From assembly GCA_001556025.1 (NCBI GenBank), contig LSIB01000136.1, positions 1 through 64,000 of the forward strand: DNA of 64,000 nt, read 5' to 3'. How positions within the stretch are numbered: the stretch's first letter is position 1; each line of letters opens with the position of its first letter. Positions 8,218-16,356 of this stretch are shown here, piece after piece. This DNA comes from Rhizobiales bacterium CCH3-A5. GTDB lineage: Bacteria; Pseudomonadota; Alphaproteobacteria; Rhizobiales; Beijerinckiaceae. The notes below the pieces were generated by a model that made no database searches, had not been told where the DNA came from, and saw nothing but the letters and a program-made list of their open reading frames with translations. Both the position numbers and the translations under genes were made by a program.

Positions 8218-8967
8218 ATGGCATCGACGTTCTGGGGCCTTCTCGGTGGCGGCGGAGTCGGCTTCGTGCTGGGCGGCCCGCTTGGCGCGCTACTGGGGGC
8301 GCTCGCCGGCCATGTGCTGGTCGACCGCGAGGGCGCGCCCTTCGGCCCGGCCCCGCGCGAACTCGTCTTCACCACCGGCCTCGTCGCGCTCTCGGCCAAG
8401 ATGGCGCGCTCGGACGGGGTCGTGACTCGCGACGAGGTCGCCGCCTTTGAGCGCATCGTCAAGGTGCCCGACGGCGAGCATGAGCGCATCGCGCGGCTGT
8501 TCGACCTCGCCAAGCAGACGAGCGCCGGCTTCGAGGCCTATGCGAGCCAGATCGCCGACGCATTCCGAGAGGAGCCGGCGCTGCTGGAAGACGTGCTCGA
8601 CGGTCTTTTCCTGATCGCCGCAGCCGATGGCGCGATCCACGAGGCCGAGCACGCCTATCTGCGCGACGTCGCGACGATCTTCGCGATCGACGAGGCGGGC
8701 TTCGCCCGCATCGAGGCCCGTCACATGCGCCGGCCCGACGATCCCTATCTCGTGCTGGGCGCCTCCCGCGAGATGAGCGACGCCCAGCTCAAGCAGCACT
8801 ATCGCAGGCTGGTCGCGGAGACCCATCCCGACCGCGAGATCGCGCGCGGCCTTCCCGAGGAGGCGGTCGCGATCGCCACACGCAGGCTGGCCGCGATCAA
8901 CGCCGCCTGGGACGCCATCGAGCGCGAGCGAGGCGCGGTGGCCTCCCGCACGACCCTGCCCGCCTGA
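8218..8967 (+). CDS. DjlA-like protein: membrane segment, TerB domain and J domain
   Basis: A 249-residue co-chaperone-like protein. A glycine-rich hydrophobic N-terminus (residues 5-33) probably inserts in the membrane. A TerB-like helical acidic domain follows at about residues 48-165 (SAKMARSDGVVTRDEVAAFE and AAADGAIHEAEHAYL repeats). The C-terminus is a J domain with the HPD motif at 203-205, needed to stimulate DnaK ATPase. This order matches DjlA. The ATG at 8218 was chosen because a GGGAGAG SD precedes it; an in-frame ATG at 8179 lacks one. The amidase gene follows after 7 bp. Confidence 0.85.
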   Translation: MASTFWGLLGGGGVGFVLGGPLGALLGALAGHVLVDREGAPFGPAPRELVFTTGLVALSAKMARSDGVVTRDEVAAFERIVKVPDGEHERIARLFDLAKQTSAGFEAYASQIADAFREEPALLEDVLDGLFLIAAADGAIHEAEHAYLRDVATIFAIDEAGFARIEARHMRRPDDPYLVLGASREMSDAQLKQHYRRLVAETHPDREIARGLPEEAVAIATRRLAAINAAWDAIERERGAVASRTTLPA

Positions 8968-8974
8968 ACCAGCC

Positions 8975-9763
8975 ATGTCAGCAGCGAGCCCCGACAGCCG
9001 CTTCGCGGCGAAGGTGTTTCCGTCGCCCAACCATGGCGAGCGCAAGCCTGTTGCGGCCGACGGCTCAGCCCCCCGGCCCGACATGCTGATCCTGCACTAT
9101 ACCGGCATGCCGGATGCCGGCTCCGCGCTGCAATGGCTGTGCAATCCGGTCTCCCAGGTCTCCTCGCATTATTTCGTCTTCGAGAACGGCCACACGTTGC
9201 AACTCGTGCCCGAGGCACGGCGCGCCTGGCATGCCGGAGCCTCGCACTGGGCCGGCGAGACCGACATCAACTCCTGCTCGATCGGCATCGAGATCGCCAA
9301 TCCGGGCCATCCCGGCGGCCTCCCCGATTTCCCGCCACACCAGATAGCTGCGACGCTGGACCTCTGCCGCGACATCTGCGAGCGCTGGTCGATCCCGCCC
9401 GAACGCGTGCTGGCCCATTCCGACATCGCGCCCGGCCGCAAGATCGACCCCGGCGAGAAATTCCCATGGCGGCGCTTCGCGGAAGGCGGCGTCGGCCTCT
9501 GGATCGAGCCTGCGCCGATCCGGGGCGGGCGCTTCCTCGCCAAGGGCGAAAGCGGCCAGCCGGTCGAGGCGCTGCAGGCGATGTTCGCCATGCTGGGTTA
9601 CGGGTGCTCAGTCGATGGCGTCTTCGACGAAAAACTCGAGGCGGTTGTCGCCGCCTTCCAGCGCCACTGGCGACAGGAGAAGGTCGACGGCGTCGCCGAC
9701 GCCTCGACGATCACGACGCTGCGCGATCTCGTGGCCGCGACGCGAGGCGCGCGGACGGCCTGA
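8975..9763 (+). CDS. N-acetylmuramoyl-L-alanine amidase, AmiD/AmpD-like
   Basis: A 262-residue zinc amidase that splits the lactyl-amide bond between (anhydro)MurNAc and the stem peptide. The Amidase_2 domain (residues 15-170) shows zinc ligands H41, H148 and D158 and the catalytic glutamate E106 in SIGIEIANPG. A C-terminal peptidoglycan-binding helical domain covers residues 185-255 (PVEALQAMFAMLGYG and DGVFDEKLEAVVAAFQRHW). This two-domain layout resembles AmiD. No signal peptide is evident, so it may act on recycled muropeptides in the cytoplasm. Probably co-transcribed with the J-domain gene 7 bp upstream. Confidence 0.9.
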   Translation: MSAASPDSRFAAKVFPSPNHGERKPVAADGSAPRPDMLILHYTGMPDAGSALQWLCNPVSQVSSHYFVFENGHTLQLVPEARRAWHAGASHWAGETDINSCSIGIEIANPGHPGGLPDFPPHQIAATLDLCRDICERWSIPPERVLAHSDIAPGRKIDPGEKFPWRRFAEGGVGLWIEPAPIRGGRFLAKGESGQPVEALQAMFAMLGYGCSVDGVFDEKLEAVVAAFQRHWRQEKVDGVADASTITTLRDLVAATRGARTA

Positions 9764-9873
9764 TCTGTCCCACATCTTGCAGCAACATTGCCGCAGTTTA
9801 ACTCGCCGGGATTGGCGGATTCTGCCATGGTGATGCGGGTTGGACGCCTGCTCGTGCAGGCCCGGATGGCGGA

Positions 9874-11553
9874 GTGGCGGCTTTGCGCAAATGGCTCATG
9901 GCGACGGGGTTGGTGGCGCTGGCGGCAGGCGCCGGCTACTGGACGATGCGCCCCTCGGGCGGCGCGGCCAATGAACAGGCCTACCGCACCGCAGCGCTCG
10001 ATCGTGGCCGCATCACGGCCGCAGTTCGTGCGACCGGCACCCTGACCCCGGTCACCACTGTTCTGGTCGGCTCGCAGCTTTCGGGCCAGATCGTCGAGAT
10101 CCTCGCCGACTACAATTCGGTCGTGAAGGCCGGACAGGTCGTGGCGCGTCTGAACGGCGACCAGATCAGGACCAAGCGCGACGCGGCCGAAGCGGATGTC
10201 TCGCAATCGAAGGCCGATCTCCTGGTCAAGCGCGCCCAGCTCGACCGCGCCCGCTCGACCCGGATCAAGGCGAATTCGACGGTCAGGGACATCGAGGCGC
10301 AGCGTGATCGTGCCGCCGCCCAGCTCGCCGACGCGAAGCGCACCTTCGAGCGCCAGACCGAGCTGTTCTCGCGCGGCGCCGGCGCTCAACAGACGCTCGA
10401 CAGCGCCCGCACCCAGGTCGAGATGCTGACGGCGGGGCTCGCCTCCGGCGAGGCGCAGATCGCCTCGGCGAAAGCCGAGATGAACGGGCTCGACGCCGAC
10501 ATTCTGCTGGCGGAGGGCCAGGTCAAGGCGAGCGAGGCGCTGATCGCGCAGCGCGAGGCGACGCTGAAAGGCATCCTGATCGACCTTGAGCGCACCGAGA
10601 TTCGCTCGCCGGTGGACGGCGTTGTGGTGCAACGCCAGGTCGATCTCGGCCAGACGGTCGCGGCTTCGCTCTCGACGCCAACCCTGTTCCAGATCGCGCA
10701 GGATCTGCGTGTCATCGACATTTACGCTAATGTCGACGAGGCCGATGTCGGTCGCCTCAAGACCGGCCAGGCCGTGACCTTCAGCGTCAACGCCTATCCC
10801 AACCGCACCTTCGAGGGCCGGGTCGAGATGGTCCGGCTCGGCGCGCAGACGATCCAGAACGTCGTCACCTATACCGGCGTTGTCCGGGTCGAGAACCGCG
10901 ACATGGCGCTGCTGCCGGGCATGACGGCCAATCTCCAGGTCGTCACCGAGGACCGCAGCGACGTGCTTCGCGTCGCCAATGCGGCGCTGCGGTTCAGGCC
11001 CGTCGGCGCGGCAGCCGGCCCCGTGCCGGCCGCATCCCCTGCCGTCACAGGCGGGGAGCGCGGCGGGCGTGGCGGCGGCAACCGCACGGGCGCGGCCCTG
11101 CGCGAGCGCATCGAGACCGAACTGCAGCCGACGCCGGAGCAGACACAGGCGATCGCCGGCGTTCTACAGGAGCGCCGCAGCGGGGGCCGCGAGGCGATGG
11201 CCGGCCTCTCCGAAGACGAGCGTCGCGCCGCCTTCCGCGCGGCCCGCGGCGAGACGATGAAGAAGATCGCCGCCGTGCTCGACCCCGAACGCAGGGCGAA
11301 GTTCGAGGCGATGATGCAGGAGGGCCGCTCCACCGCGCAGACCGGTGCGCCGGGCCGCGTCTACGTGCTCGATATGGGAGGTCAGCCCAAGGCCGTTCCG
11401 GTGATGCTTGGCCCGACCGACGGCGCCTACACAGAGATCGTCTCCGGCGAGCTGAAGGACGGCGCGCAGGTGATCGTCGGCGGCGGCCCGCGCCCGGTCG
11501 CGCCCGCAGCGCCTGCCGGTGGCCCGCCAGCGCGGGGGCCCCGGCTGTTCTGA
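9874..11553 (+). CDS. MacA-like periplasmic adaptor (HlyD/MFP family) with helical insert
   Basis: A 559-residue membrane-fusion protein that links an inner-membrane MacB-type ABC transporter to an outer-membrane channel. It has an N-terminal membrane anchor (residues 4-22), a lipoyl/barrel-sandwich half (GSQLSGQIVEILADYNSVVK), a long alpha-helical hairpin (about 90-215), the second lipoyl half (ERTEIRSPVDGVVVQRQVD) and a beta-barrel. Oddly, about residues 375-485 are an extra Gly/Arg-rich and helical segment. It contains PTPEQTQAI and LDPERRAKFEAM, reminiscent of the LTxxQ motifs of Spy/CpxP. It makes the protein far longer than MacA (about 370). The GTG at 9874 keeps the positive RKW before the anchor; an ATG at 9898 is the alternative. 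Confidence 0.88.
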   Translation: MAALRKWLMATGLVALAAGAGYWTMRPSGGAANEQAYRTAALDRGRITAAVRATGTLTPVTTVLVGSQLSGQIVEILADYNSVVKAGQVVARLNGDQIRTKRDAAEADVSQSKADLLVKRAQLDRARSTRIKANSTVRDIEAQRDRAAAQLADAKRTFERQTELFSRGAGAQQTLDSARTQVEMLTAGLASGEAQIASAKAEMNGLDADILLAEGQVKASEALIAQREATLKGILIDLERTEIRSPVDGVVVQRQVDLGQTVAASLSTPTLFQIAQDLRVIDIYANVDEADVGRLKTGQAVTFSVNAYPNRTFEGRVEMVRLGAQTIQNVVTYTGVVRVENRDMALLPGMTANLQVVTEDRSDVLRVANAALRFRPVGAAAGPVPAASPAVTGGERGGRGGGNRTGAALRERIETELQPTPEQTQAIAGVLQERRSGGREAMAGLSEDERRAAFRAARGETMKKIAAVLDPERRAKFEAMMQEGRSTAQTGAPGRVYVLDMGGQPKAVPVMLGPTDGAYTEIVSGELKDGAQVIVGGGPRPVAPAAPAGGPPARGPRLF

Positions 11554-11590
11554 TGAACGCGTTTTCCAACAGGACTTGGCCTCACCTTCT

Positions 11591-11685
11591 CCGTCATGGT
11601 CGGCCTCGTGCCGACCATGCACGTCTCGCTTTGGCGAAGGGCGGGGTGAAGACGTGGGTGCTCGGGACAGGCCCGCGCATGACGG
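11591..11685. repeat. palindromic intergenic element with 8-bp inverted termini
   Basis: Between the macA- and macB-like genes lies a 95-bp element bounded by CCGTCATG (11591-11598) and CATGACGG (11678-11685), exact inverted repeats. Inside is a 10-bp perfect hairpin CATGGTCGGC/GCCGACCATG (11595-11619, loop CTCGT). The sequence style (CGTCATG, CTCGGGACAGGCCCGCGCATGACGG) resembles dispersed extragenic palindromes of Hyphomicrobiales genomes. No second copy was found by eye in this window. Confidence 0.55.
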
Positions 11686-11728
11686 CAGTGGTTCAGGTGT
11701 CCTTTCCTCAAAAAAGGGCAGCGCTCCC

Positions 11729-12502
11729 ATGCCCCTGATCGAAGCGCGCGAGCTCTCGCGGGTCTACGACCTCGATTCCGGCCGCGTCACGGCGTTGGAC
11801 CGGGTCTCGCTCGACATCGAAGCCGGCGACCTCGTCGCGGTGATGGGCCCGTCGGGCTCGGGCAAATCGACCTTCATGAACCTGATCGGCTGCCTCGACC
11901 GGCCGACCGGCGGTCATTACCGGCTCGACGGCGTCGCGGTCGAAACCCTCTCGGGCGATGGGCTCGCTGAGCTGCGCAACCGCAAGCTCGGCTTCGTCTT
12001 CCAGCAGTTCAACCTGCTGCCGCGCGTCGACGCCTGCGCCAATGTCGAACTGCCGATGGTCTATGCGGGCGCCGACGGCAAGACCCGCAAGGCGCGCGCG
12101 CTGGCCGCGCTCGGCCGCGTCGGCCTCGCCGAGCGCGCCCATCACCGGCCGATGCAGCTTTCGGGCGGCCAGCAGCAGCGCGTCGCGATCGCCCGTGCGC
12201 TGGTCAACGAACCGCGCCTGCTGCTCGCCGACGAGCCGACCGGCGCGCTCGACAGCCGCACCGCGCTCGAAATCCTCGCTTTGTTCCAGGATCTGAACCG
12301 CGAGGGCGTCACCGTCGTGCTCGTGACCCATGACGCCGAGGTGGCGCGCCACGCGCGCCGCGTCATCCGCTTCCGCGACGGCAAGCTGCTCTCCGATACG
12401 CGACAGGAGGCTGCCGAAGCACGCGAGGCGCTGGCGGCGCTCGATGCCGGCCATGCCGTGGAGCCCGGGTCGGAGATGGCGACGCTGGAGGTTCTGGCAT
12501 GA
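11729..12502 (+). CDS. MacB-type ABC transporter ATPase subunit
   Basis: A 257-residue nucleotide-binding subunit of the LolD/MacB class, which powers tripartite efflux or lipoprotein/peptide transport. Walker A is GPSGSGKST, the Q-loop FVFQQFNLLPR, the signature LSGGQQQR and Walker B LLLADEPTGALD, with the switch histidine in LVTHDAEVARHARR. It is encoded separately from the permease, while E. coli MacB is fused. The ATG at 11729 lies 8-10 bp after an AAGGG SD. The following permease start overlaps its stop by 4 bp. Confidence 0.92.
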   Translation: MPLIEARELSRVYDLDSGRVTALDRVSLDIEAGDLVAVMGPSGSGKSTFMNLIGCLDRPTGGHYRLDGVAVETLSGDGLAELRNRKLGFVFQQFNLLPRVDACANVELPMVYAGADGKTRKARALAALGRVGLAERAHHRPMQLSGGQQQRVAIARALVNEPRLLLADEPTGALDSRTALEILALFQDLNREGVTVVLVTHDAEVARHARRVIRFRDGKLLSDTRQEAAEAREALAALDAGHAVEPGSEMATLEVLA

Positions 12503-13731
12503 GCCTGCTCGAAGCCATCCGCTCGGCGCTCTCGGCCATCGGCGCGAACGCGCTGCGTTCGGCGCTGACGATGCTCGGCATCATCATCGGCGTCGCCGCC
12601 GTCATAGCCATGGTCGCGATCGGCTCCGGCGCGCGCGAGCGCGTCACCTCGCAGATCAAGTCGCTCGGAGCCAACCTCGCCATCATCCAGTCCGGCAACG
12701 TCACGCAGGGCGGCGCGAGGCTGGGCGCGGGCGCGTCCTCGACCCTGACCGACGAGGACGCCAGCGCCGTTCTGCGCGAGGTCGAAGGTGTCGTTGCGGC
12801 AGCCCCGGTGATCGTGACCCGCGCCCAGGCCATCTATCAGGGCACGAACTGGTCGACGCAAATCACGGCGACCGATCTGGATTTCTTCGCCGCCCGTGAA
12901 TGGGACGTGGCGGACGGCCGCCTGTTCGAGCCCGAGGAGCTGCGGCGGGGCGAGATCGTCGCCATCATCGGCCAGACCGTGGCAAGGAACCTGTTCGGCG
13001 AGCAGAACCCGCTCGACCAGCAGTTCCGCATCCGCAACGTCCCGTTCAAGGTCATCGGCGTGATGGCGCCCAAGGGCCAGTCGGCGCTGGGACAGGACCA
13101 GGACGATGTCATCTTCGTGCCGCTCGACACCGGCCGCCGCCGCATCGTCGGCCGCAACTATGCGCGCGATAGGTCGGTCCAGACCATCATGGTCAAGTTC
13201 GAGAGCGAACAGGCGATCACGCCCGGCATCGAGCTGACCCGCGCCTTGCTGCGGCAGCGCCATCGTCTCACAGAGGACGCCGACGACGATTTCATCGTCC
13301 GCAACCTGACCGAGATCGCCAACACGGCGACCGCCGCCGCCAATACGCTGTCCTGGCTGCTGGCCGCCGTGGCCGCCGTCTCGCTCTTGGTCGGCGGAAT
13401 CGGCATCATGAACATCATGTTGGTCTCGGTCACCGAGCGGACCCGCGAAATCGGCTTGAGGCTCGCCGTCGGCGCACGCCAGCGCGACGTGCTGGCGCAG
13501 TTCCTGATCGAGGCGACGACGCTCGCCATCATCGGCGGCGCGGTCGGCATAGCGCTCGGGGTCGGGGCAGCACTGACGATCGCGCGCATTGCCGGCTGGC
13601 CGTCCGTCGTCTCGCTCGAAACCATAGCGATTGCGGTCGGCGTCTCGGGCCTCATCGGCGTTTTCTTCGGCTTTTATCCGGCTCGTCAGGCCGCGCGGCT
13701 CGACCCGATCGAGGCCCTGCGGCGCGAGTGA
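12499..13731 (+). CDS. MacB-type ABC transporter permease
   Basis: A 410-residue inner-membrane permease with the MacB topology. A first membrane helix lies at about residues 18-45 (LTMLGIIIGVAAVIAMVAIGSG, core shown in part), followed by a large periplasmic MacB-PCD domain (about 50-280). Three C-terminal helices make up the FtsX domain (about 285-405), with the family signature VTERTREIGLRLAVGARQRD. It is translationally coupled to the ATPase gene (ATGA, 12499-12502) and forms an efflux operon with the adaptor gene upstream. The outer-membrane channel is not in the neighbourhood; the substrate is unknown. Confidence 0.92.
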   Translation: MSLLEAIRSALSAIGANALRSALTMLGIIIGVAAVIAMVAIGSGARERVTSQIKSLGANLAIIQSGNVTQGGARLGAGASSTLTDEDASAVLREVEGVVAAAPVIVTRAQAIYQGTNWSTQITATDLDFFAAREWDVADGRLFEPEELRRGEIVAIIGQTVARNLFGEQNPLDQQFRIRNVPFKVIGVMAPKGQSALGQDQDDVIFVPLDTGRRRIVGRNYARDRSVQTIMVKFESEQAITPGIELTRALLRQRHRLTEDADDDFIVRNLTEIANTATAAANTLSWLLAAVAAVSLLVGGIGIMNIMLVSVTERTREIGLRLAVGARQRDVLAQFLIEATTLAIIGGAVGIALGVGAALTIARIAGWPSVVSLETIAIAVGVSGLIGVFFGFYPARQAARLDPIEALRRE

Positions 13732-13848
13732 CACGCGGTTGCCCGCTGCCTTTGCGGCAAGACCCCGTTAACCAATGGGAACTAGCCTCGCCGGACAAGA
13801 CCGATCGGCCGATCCCGGCCCGATCGAGAGCCGACCGACGAGGGATTC

Positions 13849-14826
13849 GTGAGCCACGAGCCGCTATCCGCCGCCGAAGCCAAGCGCCTCTACGACCAGG
13901 CGGCGCTACTGGCGAAGGTCGGCGCCTGGGAATGCGAGCTGGCGCGCGAAACCCTGACCTGGACCAACGGCGTCTACGATCTGTTTGGACTGCCGCGCGG
14001 CTCGACCCTGCACCGGCCCTCGACCGTCGATCTCTACCATGACGATTCGCGCGCCGAGATGCAGCGCCTGCGCGCAAAGGCCATCGCGACCGGCGGCGGC
14101 TTCAGCATGGAGGCCCATATCCGCACGCCGGCCGGCGAGGATCGCTGGATGCGGCTTGTCGCCAATGTCGCCTGCGAGCACGGCCGCCCTGTCCGGATCT
14201 ACGGCGCCAAGCAGGACATCACGCATGAAAAGGCGATGTGGGCGAGCCTGCGCGAACTCGCCTACAGCGACCCGCTGACCGGGCTCGCCAACCGCCGCGT
14301 CTTCGAGAGCCGCTGCGAGGAGTTGCTGGGCCACGGCTATGATGCAGGCACGCTGGCGGCGCTGGCAGTCCTCGACGTCGATCTCTTCAAGCAGATCAAC
14401 GACCAGTTCGGCCACGCCGCCGGCGACGAATGCCTGCGCCAGGTCGCGGCGCGGCTTGAACGCGTCTTTGAGGGCGCAGTGCTGATCGCCAGGATCGGCG
14501 GCGACGAATTCGCCGTGCTGCTGCGCCTGCCGCTCGGGCTGCCGCATCTGACCCTGCTGCTCGACCATGCGCTGCGCGTGCTCGCCTGCCCGGTCGTCTG
14601 GCATGGACACCCGATCGAGATCGGCGTTTCGATCGGCGTCACGCTGCTGCGTCCGGCCCACCGCCACGACAGTGCAAAGCTCTTTGCCGAGGCGGATTCG
14701 GCGCTCTACCTCGCCAAAACGGCAGGCCGGAACCAGGCCCGCCTGTTCGGCGCGGCGATCGATGCGCCTGTCTCGCTGGGAGCCATCGGTCCCCGAATGG
14801 CCGAGCCGATGGTCCGCATGCTCTGA
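13849..14826 (+). CDS. PAS-GGDEF diguanylate cyclase
   Basis: A 325-residue cytoplasmic protein that should make cyclic di-GMP from two GTP. A PAS domain (residues 20-125, with the W-T-NGVYDLFGLP pattern and a closing YGAKQDITHEKAM) is joined to a GGDEF domain (about 135-300) with an intact GGDEF at residues 217-221. The DPLTGLANRRVF start motif and DVDLFKQINDQFGHAAGDE are both present. The inhibitory RxxD site expected 5 residues before GGDEF is absent (EGAV instead), so product inhibition through the I-site is not expected. The start is GTG at 13849. It stands alone; the PAS ligand cannot be predicted. Confidence 0.92.
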   Translation: MSHEPLSAAEAKRLYDQAALLAKVGAWECELARETLTWTNGVYDLFGLPRGSTLHRPSTVDLYHDDSRAEMQRLRAKAIATGGGFSMEAHIRTPAGEDRWMRLVANVACEHGRPVRIYGAKQDITHEKAMWASLRELAYSDPLTGLANRRVFESRCEELLGHGYDAGTLAALAVLDVDLFKQINDQFGHAAGDECLRQVAARLERVFEGAVLIARIGGDEFAVLLRLPLGLPHLTLLLDHALRVLACPVVWHGHPIEIGVSIGVTLLRPAHRHDSAKLFAEADSALYLAKTAGRNQARLFGAAIDAPVSLGAIGPRMAEPMVRML

Positions 14827-14842
14827 GGCGACGGCCGCAGCG

Positions 14843-15208
14843 TCATGCCGCGTCGGCGGCTTCGCCCAGGCGCTCCTTCAGCTTCAGCCCGACGGCGACG
14901 ATCGCCTCGATTGCCGGCATCAGTTCCTCGCCGAGATCGGTCAACTGATACTCGGCCGAAGGCGGCGAGCTCGCCACCACACGGCGGCTCACCACCCCTC
15001 TCGCCTCGAGGTCACGCAGGCGTTCGCTCAGCATCTTCGCCGAGATCAGCGGCATGTCGCGGCGCAGCTCGCCGAAGCGGCGTGGGCCCCCGCTGAGATA
15101 CCAGATCAGGTTCGGCGTCCAGGCCTTGCCGATCACCCGCATGCAGGTGCCCACGGCGCAGGTCGGCGGCGGCGCAACGGCGCGGTTCTTCCTGATCTTC
15201 AAGGCCAT
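14843..15208 (-). CDS. HxlR-family transcriptional regulator
   Basis: A 121-residue winged-helix protein of the HxlR type. These dimeric regulators often sense electrophiles or redox signals and control the divergent gene. The core shows MRVIGKAWTPNLIWYLSGGP, RFGELRRDMPLISAKMLSERL and a wing with VSRRVVASSPPSAEYQLTDLG. Two cysteines (CAVGTC) sit near the N-terminus as in redox-responsive members. The ATG at 15208 was preferred to a TTG at 15214. It is divergent from a glutathione transferase operon across a 121-bp gap with a perfect inverted repeat. Confidence 0.88.
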   Translation of the reverse strand: MALKIRKNRAVAPPPTCAVGTCMRVIGKAWTPNLIWYLSGGPRRFGELRRDMPLISAKMLSERLRDLEARGVVSRRVVASSPPSAEYQLTDLGEELMPAIEAIVAVGLKLKERLGEAADAA

Positions 15209-15226
15209 GGCCAACGATCCCCCGGT

Positions 15227-15276
15227 TACCGGAAGGATACCGGAAAATGAAGTAACGACAAGTTACTTCATATACA
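15227..15276. promoter_or_regulatory. divergent promoter region with probable HxlR operator
   Basis: A perfect inverted repeat TGAAGTAAC (15248-15256) / GTTACTTCA (15262-15270), with a 5-nt spacer, lies just before TATACA (15271-15276), a -10 for the plus-strand operon. On the minus strand TTGTCG (15261-15256), 16 nt and TATCCT (15239-15234) form a likely promoter for the regulator gene, overlapping the same repeat. Two direct TACCGGAA copies (15227-15234 and 15238-15245, 11-bp period) adjoin it. HxlR binding is inferred from position and symmetry. Confidence 0.65.
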
Positions 15277-15329
15277 AAGGTTATCGCCTCGGCTTACTCC
15301 TGTCGCATTGCAACCCGGAGATGACGACG

Positions 15330-15947
15330 ATGAAGCTCTATTACGCGCCCGGCGCCTGCTCGCTTTCGCCCCATATCGCTCTGATCGAGTCCGGCCTGCC
15401 CTTCTCGATCGAGAGGGTCGACTTCAACACGAGGCGCACCGAAACCGGCGAGGACTACGCCGCCGTCAACGTAAGGGGCTACGTTCCGGCGCTGCGACTC
15501 GACAGCGGAGACGTGCTGACCGAGGGCGCGGCGATCGTCCAGTTCATCGCCGACAAGGCCCCGGCTTCCGGGCTCGCGCCGCAGGCTGGAACGCTGGAGC
15601 GCGCAAGGCTGCAGGAGGCGCTGAACTTCATCGCCAGCGAACTGCACAAGGCCTTCTCCCCCCTGTTCCGGCCAGCCACGGACGAGCAGGGCAAGCAGGA
15701 CGCCCGCAAGGCCGTGGCGCTGCGGCTCGGCCAGGTTGAAGCGATGCTCTCTGACGGCCGCGCCTATCTGCTCGGCGAGCGGTTCAGCGTCGCCGACGGC
15801 TATCTGTTCACCGTAGTGAGCTGGAGCGGCCATGCCGGCATCGCGCTTGATCCTTGGCCGAAGCTGCAGGCCTTCATGGGGCGCCTGGCGCAGCGCCCGT
15901 CCATACGACAGGCGATCGCGGCCGAAGGCCTCCCGCAGGCTGCGTGA
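15330..15947 (+). CDS. glutathione S-transferase, GstA/beta-class-like
   Basis: A 205-residue thioredoxin-fold transferase that conjugates glutathione to electrophiles. The N-terminal domain opens with MKLYYAPGACSLSPHIALIE, the hallmark of bacterial beta-class GSTs with the catalytic cysteine in GACSLSPH. It continues with VRGYVPALRL and the LTEGAAIVQFIADK glutathione-gamma-Glu site. The C-terminal helical domain covers about residues 90-200. The ATG at 15330 was chosen because GGAG lies 9 bp upstream; the ATG at 15321 would abut it. First gene of an operon with an NTF2-like protein (1-bp overlap) and a tautomerase. Confidence 0.93.
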   Translation: MKLYYAPGACSLSPHIALIESGLPFSIERVDFNTRRTETGEDYAAVNVRGYVPALRLDSGDVLTEGAAIVQFIADKAPASGLAPQAGTLERARLQEALNFIASELHKAFSPLFRPATDEQGKQDARKAVALRLGQVEAMLSDGRAYLLGERFSVADGYLFTVVSWSGHAGIALDPWPKLQAFMGRLAQRPSIRQAIAAEGLPQAA

Positions 15948-16327
15948 TGGACCCGCGCTTTTCAGCCATCCTGGACCTGGTCGGCCGCTACTTCGACGGC
16001 CTGCACCACAGCGACGCCGCCGGTCTTGGTCGCGTCTTCCACCCGCAGGCCCTCTATGCCTGCGCCAGCACCGGCAGTCTGACCCACATGACCATGGACG
16101 CCTATCTGCCCATGGTCGCGGCGCGGCCCTCACCTGCCACCCGTGGCGAAGTGCGGCGCGACCGCATCCTCTCGGTCGCCTTCGTCGGGCCGGGCACGGC
16201 GCTGGCGACAGTCGAATGCGCCATCGCCGAGAAACGCTTCACCGACCTGCTCAGCCTCGTCCTGCTCGACGGGGAGTGGCGCATCATCGCCAAGGTCTTC
16301 CACTTCGATATCGCGCCGGCGGCCTGA
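15947..16327 (+). CDS. NTF2-like (putative lumazine-binding/SnoaL) protein
   Basis: A 126-residue single-domain protein of the NTF2-like cone fold. It has an N-terminal helix (FSAILDLVGRYFDGLHHSDA), FHPQALYACAST and a terminal sheet with LLLDGEWRIIAKVFHFDIAP, features of the putative lumazine-binding/DUF4440 group. The family includes small-molecule-binding proteins and cyclases, so no reaction can be assigned. Its ATG overlaps the GST stop by one base (TGATG), which supports translational coupling and a shared detoxification role under the HxlR regulator. Confidence 0.82.
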   Translation: MDPRFSAILDLVGRYFDGLHHSDAAGLGRVFHPQALYACASTGSLTHMTMDAYLPMVAARPSPATRGEVRRDRILSVAFVGPGTALATVECAIAEKRFTDLLSLVLLDGEWRIIAKVFHFDIAPAA

Positions 16328-16356
16328 ACGCGCGGCCGAACAGCCCGGAGGCTGCA

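Noticed and set aside
12142..13734. 530-codon open frame antisense to the MacB permease and ATPase genes
   Set aside because: Same high-GC mirror effect; the plus-strand genes have clear ABC motifs and coupled starts.
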